From Palsa-1392 sp963819975 (lineage in GTDB: Bacteria; Verrucomicrobiota; Verrucomicrobiia; Chthoniobacterales; UBA10450), in assembly GCA_963819975.1 (NCBI GenBank), contig CAWFYE010000002.1:248001-312000 (forward strand): DNA of 64,000 bases, written 5' to 3'. The position numbers and the translations under genes are program-made. The notes under the pieces are model-generated. The model was not told where the DNA came from. It ran no database searches and was given only the letters and a program-made list of their open reading frames with translations. Positions 1 through 8,265 of the stretch are shown in pieces (the first letter of the stretch is position 1; the number at the start of each line of letters is the position of its first letter).

Positions 1-1
1 G

Positions 2-763
2 GTGCGTTATCTCTTCCTCGCGATTCTGGTTCTGGGCCTTTTGCCTAACGAATCACGCGCCCAGCTCGCACCCAGCCCGCTTAACGAGGTCATCCTCGAA
101 CAAATCAAGAAAATGCCGGTCGGAGGGAAGTATTCCGCTTCCCGGACCGCCACCATTCGCCTCCAGTCGGCGGCCCACTTTGAATCGGGAAAGTTCTTTG
201 TTCTGCCGGATGCCGCCTCCCCCAGTTATTGCTCGGGTGCGACCTATCTCGTTTTCATGAAAACAATCGAGGCGCTGCGTGAGCGCGGCGATCTCGATTT
301 GGACTACGAAACGCTCGACGCGCTCATGATCCGCGGGCAGCGCGACGGTGCAGGGATTTGGGGCCGCTGGAACGCGAATGGCCCGGGCACGGCGCGGCTC
401 TTTTACGAGCTCGGTCTCGGTCCCAATTTTGATGATTTCGCGGAAGCGCAGCCGGGTGATTTCATGAAAATCTTCTGGTCGCCGGAAGTCGGCCGCAGCG
501 AGCACGGGCACTCGGTCATCTATCTGGGAACGGAAAAAAAAGCGGGGCTCGAGTACGTGCGTTTCTGGTCGAGCAACATCCCGTTCGGCTACGGGGAAAA
601 AAGCGTGCTCCGGAGCAAGATCGTACGCGCGATTTTCTCGCGGCTTTACACGCCGGCGAATCTCTCCCGGATCGACCAGGTGCCGGCGCTCGATCAGTAC
701 CTGGCCAGCCTCGAGAGCGTTCGCTCGAGCTATCCGGAGGCGAAGAAAAAGTGCGGGATGTGA
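2..763 (+). CDS. Secreted NlpC/P60- or CHAP-like hypothetical protein
   Basis: A protein of 253 residues from a GTG start at base 2; the true start could lie before the window. Residues 1-21 form a Sec signal peptide (hydrophobic run ending near Ala-Gln), so it acts outside the cytoplasm. A Cys in SYCSGATY (about residue 77), PGDFMKIFW (about 151-159) and GHSVIYLG (His about 170) are spaced like the Cys and His of papain-fold NlpC/P60 or CHAP amidases. A cell-wall role is inferred from this pattern only and no family assignment is secure. It ends 13 bases before the LysE-type gene. Confidence 0.6.
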   Translation: MRYLFLAILVLGLLPNESRAQLAPSPLNEVILEQIKKMPVGGKYSASRTATIRLQSAAHFESGKFFVLPDAASPSYCSGATYLVFMKTIEALRERGDLDLDYETLDALMIRGQRDGAGIWGRWNANGPGTARLFYELGLGPNFDDFAEAQPGDFMKIFWSPEVGRSEHGHSVIYLGTEKKAGLEYVRFWSSNIPFGYGEKSVLRSKIVRAIFSRLYTPANLSRIDQVPALDQYLASLESVRSSYPEAKKKCGM

Positions 764-776
764 TTTCGGCCTGACG

Positions 777-1436
777 ATGGCGGACCTCTCTACCGTCACG
801 ATTCTAAATGGTGTCATTCTTGGCTGGTCGGTCGCCTGGCCGCCAGGGCCGATTAATGCGGAGATGATCCGGCGGGTGCTTCTCCCGTCCGCCCAAGGCG
901 GGGGATTCTGGCCGGCCTGGCAACTGGGCCTCGGCGCCTGCACGGGTGATTTCATGTGGGCGTTAGGCGTAGCGGCGGGGGCGGGCGCACTCCTCGCCTC
1001 GCCCCGGCTCCATCTCGCGCTCGGAGTAATCAGCTTCCTGCTCCTGCTCTTTCTCGCTTGGAATTTTGCGCGCGGCGCCTGGCGCGTCTGGCGGGAAAAT
1101 GTGAATTCGACCGCGCCGACTCCGCTCCGGCGCGGCAACGCACGCGGCTATTTCCTTGGACTGATCCTCGCCCTAACGAGTCCATGGAACATTGGATTTT
1201 GGTTTGCGGTTGTCGGCGGCCAGGGCGCGGCCCAGGGACATTCCACCTTCCTCGGTTCACTTCTGCTCGCCGCCTCCGTGGTCTCGGGCGCGCTTGCCTG
1301 GACGATCGTCCTTTGTACCGCCTTGAAACTGGGTGCGCGGATCTTTGCCCGGCCATCATGGCAGATCGGGACGCAGGCCGTCAGTGCCCTCGTCATGCTA
1401 TTTTTTGCGGCACGACTGGTCTGGCTTTGGAGTTGA
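777..1436 (+). CDS. LysE-family exporter
   Basis: A 219-residue inner-membrane protein with about six hydrophobic segments. It carries the family's N-terminal PPGP motif (WPPGPINAEM, residues 22-31) and a second Pro-rich turn, TSPWNIGFWF, in the middle, both typical of the LysE/RhtB superfamily, which exports amino acids or other small molecules. Length (about 200-220) fits the family. The substrate cannot be told from sequence. It follows the NlpC-like gene closely on the same strand and may be cotranscribed with it. Confidence 0.8.
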   Translation: MADLSTVTILNGVILGWSVAWPPGPINAEMIRRVLLPSAQGGGFWPAWQLGLGACTGDFMWALGVAAGAGALLASPRLHLALGVISFLLLLFLAWNFARGAWRVWRENVNSTAPTPLRRGNARGYFLGLILALTSPWNIGFWFAVVGGQGAAQGHSTFLGSLLLAASVVSGALAWTIVLCTALKLGARIFARPSWQIGTQAVSALVMLFFAARLVWLWS

Positions 1437-1558
1437 CGGCTCGCATGTCTGGGAATCGTTGAAGGTTGCGCTGTCTCAGCGCATCCCGTTGGGCGACTCG
1501 GCTGTCTCGGTCCGCTGAAGACAGCGGACGCTACAATCTGGTGGTAAACTCCAGCCGC

Positions 1559-2218
1559 ATGTCCGATCGCGAAAAAAAGCTGACGGTCAACGAGATCTAT
1601 TTCTCGGTTCAGGGCGAGAGCACTTGGGCGGGGCTGCCCTGCGTTTTCGTGCGCCTGACTTTCTGCGATCTGCGCTGCACGTATTGCGACACGGAGTATG
1701 CCTTCTACGAAGGAAACAAGCAGCCGTTGGGCGAAATCGTCGAGGCGGTCCTGCAGTACGATTGTCCGCTCGTCGAGATCACCGGCGGCGAGCCGCTCCT
1801 GCAGAAAAACGTTCTGCCACTGATGACCCTGCTGGCCGATGCCGGCCGCACCGTTCTTCTCGAGACAAGCGGGGCGCACGACATTTCGGAGGTCGACCCG
1901 CGGGTCCATCGGATCATGGACTTGAAAACTCCGGGAAGCGGCGAGGTAGAGCGGAACCTGTATTCCAACATCGAGCACCTCACCCCTAACGACGAAGTAA
2001 AGTTCGTCATCGGCTCGCGCGAAGATTACGAATGGTCGCGCGCGCAGGTGCGGGAGCATCGCCTCGCAGAGCGCGTGCGGGCCGTCCTTTTCTCCCCGAT
2101 TTTCGGACGGATCGAATCGCGGGAGATTGTCGACTGGGTCTTGGCCGACAATTTGCCGGTCCGTTTCCAGCTCCAGATGCACAAGTTCATCTGGACCCCG
2201 ACGCAACGAGGGGTGTAG
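1559..2218 (+). CDS. queE: 7-carboxy-7-deazaguanine synthase (radical SAM)
   Basis: QueE converts 6-carboxytetrahydropterin to 7-carboxy-7-deazaguanine in queuosine/deazapurine synthesis. The 219-residue product has the radical-SAM cysteines in CDLRCTYC, preceded by FSVQGEST and followed by EITGGEPLLQ, the SAM-binding GGE motif. The ATG at 1559 is chosen because homology (MSDREKKLTVNEIYFSVQGE) begins there; an in-frame ATG at 1466 would add a non-conserved leader. QueD lies 2.1 kb downstream on the same strand, separated by two minus-strand genes. The stop codon falls inside the first bases of a dispersed inverted repeat. Confidence 0.93.
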   Translation: MSDREKKLTVNEIYFSVQGESTWAGLPCVFVRLTFCDLRCTYCDTEYAFYEGNKQPLGEIVEAVLQYDCPLVEITGGEPLLQKNVLPLMTLLADAGRTVLLETSGAHDISEVDPRVHRIMDLKTPGSGEVERNLYSNIEHLTPNDEVKFVIGSREDYEWSRAQVREHRLAERVRAVLFSPIFGRIESREIVDWVLADNLPVRFQLQMHKFIWTPTQRGV

Positions 2219-2320
2219 AGGCGGCCGTGTCGCCCGCTGGGGAAAGATGTCGTTGATAAAGCGTCCCCATTCCCAGTAGATGAAATTCCTCTTCTGCGGC
2301 CGACACGGCCGCCTCTACAC
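2214..2320. repeat. R1 dispersed inverted repeat, copy 1
   Basis: The left arm starts GTGTAGAGGCGGCCGTGTCG and the right arm ends in its near reverse complement, ACGGCCGCCTCTACAC, separated by about 50 unrelated bases. It lies between the convergent queE and MFS genes and overlaps the queE stop. The same arms recur at 5736, 8266 and 27727. Confidence 0.75.
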
Positions 2321-3547
2321 TCGGCGCACGTTGGGCAGAAAAGCGGTCAGCAGCCCGATCAAGGGGAGAAACGAGCAAAGATAGAAAACGTGTTCGATGC
2401 TGGTGCGATCGGCGAGCGCGCCGAGGACAGCCGAGCCGATGCCGGCGATGCCAAAAGCCCACCCGAAAAAAAGTCCTGAGATCAGCCCGATTTTTCCCGG
2501 CACTAATTCCTGCGCGTAAACCAGAATCGCGGAAAACGCCGAGGCCAGGATGATTCCAATAACGAAGGAGAGAATTCCGGTCCAAAGCAAATTGGCGTAA
2601 GGCAGGGAAAGGGTGAAGGGGGCGACGCCGAGGATGGAAACCCAGATGACCAGTTTGCGTCCGTAGCGGTCGCCGATCGGCCCGCCGAGGATGGTCCCGA
2701 GCGCGACGGCGAAGAGGAAAAAGAACAAATGGTACTGCGCGCCCTGGACCGAGAGATGGAAACGATGGATGAGGTAGAAAGTGTAGTAATTCGTTAGGCA
2801 GGCGAGATAGAAATATTTCGAAAAGACGAGGACGCCGAGGACGATGAGGGCCAGCCAGACCCGCCGGGGCAGGTTGCGGAAGGAGACACTGGGCGGCGCG
2901 GGGCGCGTTTTCGCTTCCACGAGATGCCGCCGATACCAATGACCGACCACAGTGAGAATGGCGATTCCAAGGAGGGCCAGGAGTGCGAACCAAAGCACGC
3001 TGCCCTGACCGCGCGGCACGACGATGAGGGCGGCAAGGAGCGGGCCTAACGAACTGCCGGTGTTGCCGCCGACCTGGAAAATCGATTGCGCGAAACCGTG
3101 CCGGCCGCCGGAAGCGAGCCGCGCGACGCGGGACGACTCGGGATGAAAAACAGAGGAGCCCAGGCCGACAAGGGCGGCAGCCCCGACCACCATGCCGTAG
3201 TGCGTGGCGTGAGAGAGGAGCACGAGACCGCCGAGGGTGAAGCCCATCCCCCAGGCGAGCGAGTAGGGCCGCGGCCGGCGGTCGGTATAAAACCCTACGA
3301 AAGGCTGCAGAATCGAGGCCGTCATCTGGAAGGCGAGAGTGATCAGCCCAACCTGGACGAAACTGAGATGGAAGCTGGTCTTGAGGAGCGGGTAAATCGC
3401 TGGAATGAGCGATTGAATGGCGTCATTCAGAAGATGGGAAAAGCTGATCGCGAAGAGGATCGCGAGCACGGTCGGATTGCCGGACGGCGGCGCGCCCGGT
3501 TCGTCGCCACTCTGGGTAAGATGTGTTTCGGTGGTGACGGAACCCAT
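2315..3547 (-). CDS. fsr: MFS transporter, fosmidomycin-resistance (Fsr) type
   Basis: A 410-residue, 12-segment major facilitator. The N-terminal SHLLNDAIQSLIPAIYPLLK, then QPFVGFYTDRRP and GSSVFHPESSRVARLASGG, are characteristic of the Fsr branch, which in E. coli pumps out fosmidomycin. It is convergent with queE, and the R1 right arm overlaps its last codons. The substrate is inferred from family only; antibiotic efflux in this organism is not shown. Two copies of the CGTTAGG word lie in it, encoding Leu-Thr-Asn and Ser-Leu-Gly. Confidence 0.85.
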   Translation of the reverse strand: MGSVTTETHLTQSGDEPGAPPSGNPTVLAILFAISFSHLLNDAIQSLIPAIYPLLKTSFHLSFVQVGLITLAFQMTASILQPFVGFYTDRRPRPYSLAWGMGFTLGGLVLLSHATHYGMVVGAAALVGLGSSVFHPESSRVARLASGGRHGFAQSIFQVGGNTGSSLGPLLAALIVVPRGQGSVLWFALLALLGIAILTVVGHWYRRHLVEAKTRPAPPSVSFRNLPRRVWLALIVLGVLVFSKYFYLACLTNYYTFYLIHRFHLSVQGAQYHLFFFLFAVALGTILGGPIGDRYGRKLVIWVSILGVAPFTLSLPYANLLWTGILSFVIGIILASAFSAILVYAQELVPGKIGLISGLFFGWAFGIAGIGSAVLGALADRTSIEHVFYLCSFLPLIGLLTAFLPNVRRV

Positions 3548-3622
3548 GGCGAATAGCAGAAATTATCCAAGCGCGGTCTGAACGCGAATTTCGCCGTCCC
3601 AGCCGACCAAATCCAAATTTCG

Positions 3623-4273
3623 TTAGGGCTTTTTCTTGAAGACTTCGTCCCAGTTTGTGCCGCTGGGAGATTTGATCGAGCTGCCGACCGGTGTGGCGGC
3701 AGTGGTCGTCGTGGCCGCGACCGGCGCGCGCGTGGCGAGGTCGGAGGTCGCGATGCCGCTGCCGTCGCCGGTCAGCAGCTTCTTCAAGTCTCTAATCACC
3801 TTATGCGGGCCGACGTAGTTGCCGCTGACGTAACTATCGGAAAGGACTTCGCCGTTTTCGTTCAACAGGACGATATCGGGAATGCCGCCGCCAGCATATT
3901 TGGCCAGTCGGCTTCCTTTCACCGCGCTGTAACGCAGGGCCGGCCACGGCATCGACATTTCGCTCATGTATTTCTCCATCGCGCTCGCGCCTTGGTCCTC
4001 GCTCATGAAGACAACTTCAAACTCGGGATGGGTCGGCTTCATCTCGTTGTAAAATTTCATCGGGTCCGGCGTGAATTGATGGCAGGGCCCGCACCAGCCG
4101 GCCGAGAAATAAAGCGCGATATATTTCGTTTTCGGCAGGTCGGGTGCGGCGAAGGGGAGCGCTGATTTTCCGCGGAGCGCGACAAGCTTGCCGTTGAGCT
4201 GTGTCGGGATGTCCTGGGCCAGAGCGCTGAGGGCGAGGAGCAGTCCAAGGACTGGGAGGCCGATGATTTTCAT
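3623..4273 (-). CDS. Secreted thioredoxin/nucleoredoxin-like protein
   Basis: 216 residues from the ATG at 4273; longer in-frame starts would run antisense through queD and lack a signal peptide. MKIIGLPVLGLLLALSALAQ is a Sec signal peptide. The redox motif WCGPC (Cys61, Cys64) sits in a thioredoxin fold, and the later spacing (VVFMSEDQ, GGGIPDIVLLNENG with cis-Pro) resembles nucleoredoxin/tryparedoxin. The C-terminus is a low-complexity Ala/Thr tail ending in FKKKP. It probably handles thiol-disulfide exchange in the periplasm. The stop codon TAA is inside a CCTAACG word. Confidence 0.82.
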   Translation of the reverse strand: MKIIGLPVLGLLLALSALAQDIPTQLNGKLVALRGKSALPFAAPDLPKTKYIALYFSAGWCGPCHQFTPDPMKFYNEMKPTHPEFEVVFMSEDQGASAMEKYMSEMSMPWPALRYSAVKGSRLAKYAGGGIPDIVLLNENGEVLSDSYVSGNYVGPHKVIRDLKKLLTGDGSGIATSDLATRAPVAATTTTAATPVGSSIKSPSGTNWDEVFKKKP

Positions 4274-4321
4274 GCGCCCACGCGGCGTCAATCCCGTCGC
4301 GCATGACAGGCAGGCGCTCCG

Positions 4322-4702
4322 ATGCGACTTTCCGCCGCGATGCGTGCCCGCCTCACGAAAGACTTTACCTTTGAAGCCGCCCAGACGCTGCCGTCTGCTC
4401 CCGAAGGTCACAAGTGCCGCAAGATGCACGGCCACAGTTTCAAGGTGGAAGTGTCGTTCGAAGGCGAAGTCGATCCGGCGCGCGGGTGGGTCTACGATCA
4501 TGCCCGGATCAGTGCGGCCATGAAGCCGCTCATCGCGCAGCTCGATCATGTTTATTTGAATGAGATCGCCGGTTTGGAGAATCCGACGATCGAGATCATG
4601 GCGGCATGGTTCTGGGAAAAGCTCGCGACGCAATGCCCGGGCCTCTGCGAGATCGTCGTCCACGAAACGCCGACCGCGCGCTGTGTCTATCGCGGCGAAT
4701 AG
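4322..4702 (+). CDS. queD: 6-carboxy-5,6,7,8-tetrahydropterin synthase (QueD/PTPS family)
   Basis: The 126-residue product matches the QueD/6-pyruvoyltetrahydropterin synthase fold: FTFEAAQTL, CRKMHGHSF (catalytic Cys and zinc-binding His pair), LDHVYLNEI (Asp-His), ENPTIEIMA and the C-terminal Glu in VHETPTARCVY. QueD makes the substrate of QueE, which is encoded upstream, so the two catalyse consecutive steps. A second ATG at 4340 is also possible and would fit family length. It is divergent from the thioredoxin gene across a 48-base gap. Confidence 0.92.
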   Translation: MRLSAAMRARLTKDFTFEAAQTLPSAPEGHKCRKMHGHSFKVEVSFEGEVDPARGWVYDHARISAAMKPLIAQLDHVYLNEIAGLENPTIEIMAAWFWEKLATQCPGLCEIVVHETPTARCVYRGE

Positions 4703-4714
4703 CGGCGTGCGGCC

Positions 4715-4744
4715 GTGTAGAGCGGGCATTTTGCCCGCCAGGGG
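4715..4744. repeat. Single R1-like arm
   Basis: GTGTAGAGCGGGCATTTTGCCCGCCAGGGG is a diverged left arm of the R1 repeat with the hairpin GCGGGC/GCCCGC; no right arm is visible. It lies just after queD between convergent genes and could also act as a terminator, although no T-run follows. Confidence 0.5.
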
Positions 4745-4797
4745 AACAGATTAACAGGATTTCCGGGATTGGGGAGAGGAGAATTCGTGGCTCTCGC

Positions 4798-5424
4798 TTA
4801 GCTGCCGTTGATCCGATCCAGGAAATCGGCAAAAAGCGCGCCGTAAATCGTGCCGCGTTCGGGATGATATTGGACTCCGATACCGAACGGCCGATCCGTC
4901 AGGCGAATCTGCTCGATCACGTCATCGTGCGCGCTCCACGACTCGACTACGCAACCGTCGGCCAGTCGATCGATCGCCTGATGATGCGAGCTGTTCACTT
5001 TCTCGAAGCGATGCGCGGTCGAGGTGTCGTGGCGCAGCGACTGCACGTCTTCGTCTTTTTGTTCCGGTAGATTATGCCCGGGAATGTCGAGACGCAGAGT
5101 GCCGCCGAGTGCTACGTTCACGACTTGGAGGCCTTTGCAGATGGCAAAGATCGGCAACCCGCGCTGGAGCGCGTTCTGAGTCGCCTCAAATTCCCATCGG
5201 TCGCGCACCAGATCGGGCTTCTCCAGGACGGATGGATCCGGGACCGGCTGGCGCAGAAACTCGGCCCCGATGTCGTTCCCGCCGGTGAGTAGAAGCGCGT
5301 CCATTTCCGCCAGCTCCACCGGGTGTTGTGCGGCATTGCAGACCGTGATCTCCAGACGCGTCGCGAGGAACGGTTGGAACCGCGTCTCATCACAGGGTCT
5401 GATCCAACTGGCCAGGTTTGGCAT
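4798..5424 (-). CDS. Class I glutamine amidotransferase-like hydrolase (peptidase C26)
   Basis: 208 residues with the class-I amidotransferase triad: Cys96 in FAICKGLQV, and His187 and Glu189 in GVQYHPE, plus LLLTGGNDIG near residue 46. The layout is that of the gamma-glutamyl-gamma-aminobutyrate hydrolase (PuuD)/peptidase C26 family, which cleaves gamma-glutamyl bonds. No synthetase partner or polyamine gene is adjacent, so the substrate is unknown. No start codon is available upstream before a stop, which supports the ATG at 5424. Confidence 0.8.
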   Translation of the reverse strand: MPNLASWIRPCDETRFQPFLATRLEITVCNAAQHPVELAEMDALLLTGGNDIGAEFLRQPVPDPSVLEKPDLVRDRWEFEATQNALQRGLPIFAICKGLQVVNVALGGTLRLDIPGHNLPEQKDEDVQSLRHDTSTAHRFEKVNSSHHQAIDRLADGCVVESWSAHDDVIEQIRLTDRPFGIGVQYHPERGTIYGALFADFLDRINGS

Positions 5425-5548
5425 CGGCGAACTTGCGACTGCTGATCCACCCTGTAAAGCGGCTACAACTCAGCCTGTTCCGCGATTTTTTGATTGACCC
5501 TCGATCGTCCGAGGCGCTTGCTGGTGCAGAACAAACCCGAGGAGTTTT

Positions 5549-5722
5549 ATGGCCAAAAAATCCAGCAAGACGACAACCAAGAAAAAAGTCGTGACCAAAG
5601 TGAGTGACCTGAGCGCGCGGAGAGATCCCAAGGGCGGTGCGCAAAAAAGAGAGGGCCCAGGGGCGGGAAGCAGCAGCACGCCCGGCCGCCCTAACCAGCG
5701 TGCCGGCAAATCGCGCTTGTAA
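5549..5722 (+). CDS. Small basic protein with DPKGG motif
   Basis: A 57-residue reading frame with the start ATG preceded by GAGGAG at a good distance. The product begins MAKKSSKTTTKKK, contains VSDLSARRDPKGG near residues 18-30, then a Gly/Ser/Pro/Arg-rich tail ending in GKSRL. It is strongly basic with no hydrophobic segment. Short proteins with a D-L-x-P/A-K/R-K/R-D-P-K-G-G core occur widely in soil bacteria without known function (recalled, not checked). It could be a nucleic-acid-binding protein or a peptide precursor with a Gly-Gly site. An R1 repeat follows 13 bases downstream. Confidence 0.55.
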   Translation: MAKKSSKTTTKKKVVTKVSDLSARRDPKGGAQKREGPGAGSSSTPGRPNQRAGKSRL

Positions 5723-5735
5723 CAGGAGGGCCAAA

Positions 5736-5840
5736 GTGTAGAGGCGGGCGTGTCGCCCGCTGGTGGGCGATTTCGCTTCATCTCCTGCGCCATGCGCCGC
5801 GACGGGGGACGGATTGCGGCCGACACGGCCGCCCCTACAC
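5736..5840. repeat. R1 dispersed inverted repeat, copy 2
   Basis: The left arm GTGTAGAGGCGGGCGTGTCG and right arm GACACGGCCGCCCCTACAC flank about 55 bases. It is the same element as at 2214, of nearly identical total length (105 versus 107 bases), with an unrelated centre. It lies between the small basic protein and the ABC ATPase gene. Confidence 0.75.
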
Positions 5841-5887
5841 CTCCGTCGGGCGTGCGGAGCGCGCACTTCCCGCTATCGTGAAGATTC

Positions 5888-6820
5888 ATGTCCGCGCCCG
5901 CGCTGATTACAAACGAGCTCACCCATCGCTATGGCGAGCGCGTCGCGCTCGATCATCTCTCGCTCCAGGTCGCGCCGCGCGAGATCTTTGGCCTCCTCGG
6001 GCCAAACGGCGGCGGCAAGACCACCCTCTTCCGCATTCTCTCCACGCTCGTTAGGCCGACGAGCGGCTCCGCTTCAATTCTCGGGCTCGATATCCTGCGC
6101 GAGACGGGGGCGTTGCGCATCCGGATCGGCGTCGTCTTCCAAGCTCCGAGCCTCGACAAGAAATTGCGGGTCCGCGAAAACCTCGCGCACCAGGGGCATC
6201 TCTACGGCATGGCCGGGTCCGCGTTGCGGGAGCGGATCGATCATCTTTTGCTCGAGTTCAATCTGCGCGATCGTGCCCACGACCTCGTCGAGACGCTCTC
6301 CGGCGGGCTGCAGCGCCGGGTCGAGATCGCGAAGAGCTTGCTTCATCGCCCCGAGCTTCTGTTGCTCGACGAACCTTCCACCGGCCTCGATCCCGGGGCA
6401 CGGATCGATCTTTGGCAAACGCTCTACCGTCTCCGCGACCAGCAAAACGTAACCGTCTGCCTGACGACTCATCTGATGGAGGAAGCGGCGCGCTGCGACC
6501 GGGTCGCGATTCTTGATCGCGGTCGGCTCGTCGCGCTCGACACTCCCGAGGCGCTTTGCGCCGGGATCGGCGGCGATGTCGTCAGCGCGCGGGCGAAAGA
6601 CGCCACCTCGCTCGCCGAGCGAATCGTCGATTCGTTAGGCGTGGAAGTCAGCGTCTTAAACGACGAAGTGAGGATCGAGCATCCGGAGGGTGCCGCGTTT
6701 ATCACGCGCCTGATGGAGGCGTTCCCGGGCGAGATCGACGCTGTCACACTCGCGAAGCCGACCCTGGAAGACGTCTTCATCGCCAAAACCGGTCGGCGCC
6801 TGAGCGAAGAGGGCGAATGA
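5888..6820 (+). CDS. ABC transporter ATP-binding protein (ABC-2/DrrA type)
   Basis: 310 residues. Walker A is GPNGGGKTT (38-46), the signature is LSGGLQRRVEI, Walker B is LLLLDEPSTGLDPG and the switch His is in TTHLMEEA. The C-terminal region after about residue 220 is the accessory domain usual for DrrA/NatA-type ATPases that power ABC-2 exporters. A permease gene normally overlaps the stop as ATGA; here ATGA is present but opens only a four-codon frame (M-K-I-L-stop), after which a repeat and a convergent gene begin. The partner permease must be elsewhere or lost. Confidence 0.88.
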   Translation: MSAPALITNELTHRYGERVALDHLSLQVAPREIFGLLGPNGGGKTTLFRILSTLVRPTSGSASILGLDILRETGALRIRIGVVFQAPSLDKKLRVRENLAHQGHLYGMAGSALRERIDHLLLEFNLRDRAHDLVETLSGGLQRRVEIAKSLLHRPELLLLDEPSTGLDPGARIDLWQTLYRLRDQQNVTVCLTTHLMEEAARCDRVAILDRGRLVALDTPEALCAGIGGDVVSARAKDATSLAERIVDSLGVEVSVLNDEVRIEHPEGAAFITRLMEAFPGEIDAVTLAKPTLEDVFIAKTGRRLSEEGE

Positions 6821-6827
6821 AGATTCT

Positions 6828-6956
6828 CTGAGGAAAGCAGGAACGCAGGAAGCGGAAGGCGGAAGAGTTGAGTTTGAGGCGAATAGTCGGCGAACGTCAG
6901 TTCGCCGTCGCCTCTGGACCTCTTTCCATTCTTGCTTTCCTGCTTTCCTCAGAAAT
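6828..6956. repeat. R3 inverted repeat between convergent genes
   Basis: CTGAGGAAAGCAGGAACGCAGGAAG at 6828-6852 is repeated inverted at about 6931-6956 (CTTGCTTTCCTGCTTTCCTCAG). A further single arm is at 17226-17252. The right arm supplies the last codons of the minus-strand transporter gene. Confidence 0.6.
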
Positions 6957-8255
6957 CTCTCCCGCCATTACGGCCTGCCGTTTGCCTAACCAGATGCTCA
7001 GACCGCACCAGAGAGCAGCGAGCGGCGCGGCGACAAACGAGATCCCGGTCAAGCCGAGTCCGAGCCAGGTGAGCAAGGTGTAAGACCACGCGCCGACCTG
7101 GTCGCCAGTCCGATAGACGAAGGTGTCGATGAAGCTCTTCGCTTTGTATTTGTCTTCCCGGCGCAGGACGGTGAAAAGCACCTCGCGCGCGGGCCGGGTG
7201 ATCGCGAAATTTCCCGCCCGCCGCATCACTTGGAGCGCGGCGAGGACCCCGATCACCGGCCAAAAACCCATCCCGATAAAACCGAGCACGCTCAGCATAG
7301 GGAGGAAGGCGAGCGTCACCCCGACCCCAAACCATTTTAGCAACCGCCCGGTGATGAGGAGCTGACCGAAGATAGTGAGCGTGTTCACCGCCAAATCGAG
7401 CTGCGCGAAGAAAGCCGTCCGCACCGCGCGATCGTGGAAATGCGCCCGGGTGATATCGGCCTGCTGGAAATAAACAAAGGTCGACGTGATCGCGTAGAGG
7501 AGCATGAACCCACAAATGCCGAGCAGATAAGGCGAGCGGATGACGTGCGTAAACGCGGTGATGATCCCGCCGCCGATCGGTTCCTCGGCGCCTGATTCTT
7601 TTTCCTGCTCCCTTCGATTGCCGTCAGGGGATGGATTAGGAGAAACGGGATCGTTGCGAATCGCAGGGAAATATTTCACGCACCAGGGCGCGAGTTCGAG
7701 CCCGGCAGCCGCCACCAGGAGCAGATTCGCGGCGCCCAGCCTCTGGACCAGCGCGACCGTGATGAGCGGGCCTGCGATCGCGCCGAGTTGCCCGCCGACC
7801 GCGATAAACGCGAAAAGTCTTTTCGCCTGTTCGCTGTTGAACAGGTCGGTCATGAACGCCCAGAACATCGTCACCACAAAGAGATTGAAAACGCTCAGCC
7901 AGACGAAGAAGGCGCGCCCGATCCAGACGTTCTGCTGCGCCGGGGGAGTGTGGCGCATGAGGAAATAAAAAATGATCAGGTTAACGATGAAAAACCGGTA
8001 GGCGATCGGGAGAAATTTCCGGCGCGGCATCCGCGCGACGATGGCGGCGAAGGCGGCATTCGCGAGCAGGGTCACGACCAGCGTGCCGGTAAACATCCAG
8101 GAGAGATTCTGCACCCCGCTGGTCGCGGCGATGTCGTCCCGGATCGGGCGGATGACGTAGTAGCTGCCGAGGATGACGAAGTTGAAGAGCCCGGCAAGGA
8201 GAAGGGCGCGGACCTCGTTAGGCCGGACGTCGACCAGTTTACGAAGCAGCTTCAT
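6897..8255 (-). CDS. MFS-superfamily transporter, ADP/ATP-carrier (Npt/TLC)-like
   Basis: 452 residues with 11-12 hydrophobic segments. The N-terminal LLAGLFNFVILGSYYVIRPIRDDIA resembles the start of nucleotide-translocase-like members of the major facilitator superfamily (the SYY-x-x-RP-x-RD pattern), as do SVFNLFVVTMFWAFMTDLF and the mid-protein GQLGAIAGP. Free-living bacteria carry such proteins with unknown substrates, so ATP/ADP exchange is not implied. The last 20 or so residues (SEESRKARMERGPEATAN) are encoded by the R3 repeat and are probably not conserved. It is convergent with the ABC ATPase gene. Confidence 0.65.
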   Translation of the reverse strand: MKLLRKLVDVRPNEVRALLLAGLFNFVILGSYYVIRPIRDDIAATSGVQNLSWMFTGTLVVTLLANAAFAAIVARMPRRKFLPIAYRFFIVNLIIFYFLMRHTPPAQQNVWIGRAFFVWLSVFNLFVVTMFWAFMTDLFNSEQAKRLFAFIAVGGQLGAIAGPLITVALVQRLGAANLLLVAAAGLELAPWCVKYFPAIRNDPVSPNPSPDGNRREQEKESGAEEPIGGGIITAFTHVIRSPYLLGICGFMLLYAITSTFVYFQQADITRAHFHDRAVRTAFFAQLDLAVNTLTIFGQLLITGRLLKWFGVGVTLAFLPMLSVLGFIGMGFWPVIGVLAALQVMRRAGNFAITRPAREVLFTVLRREDKYKAKSFIDTFVYRTGDQVGAWSYTLLTWLGLGLTGISFVAAPLAALWCGLSIWLGKRQAVMAGEISEESRKARMERGPEATAN

Positions 8256-8265
8256 TCAGCGCTCA

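Noticed and set aside
53..1138. A 361-codon open frame on the minus strand across the first two genes, and similar long antisense frames (e.g. 18217-19203, 23259-24593, 46520-47833, 20542-21609).
   Set aside because: They lie opposite well-supported genes, are Arg/His/Pro/Gly-rich or low-complexity, and have no family motif; GC-rich DNA produces such frames readily.
1437..1558. A possible preQ1 riboswitch before queE.
   Set aside because: No preQ1-type compact pseudoknot or conserved core could be found in the 120-base leader.
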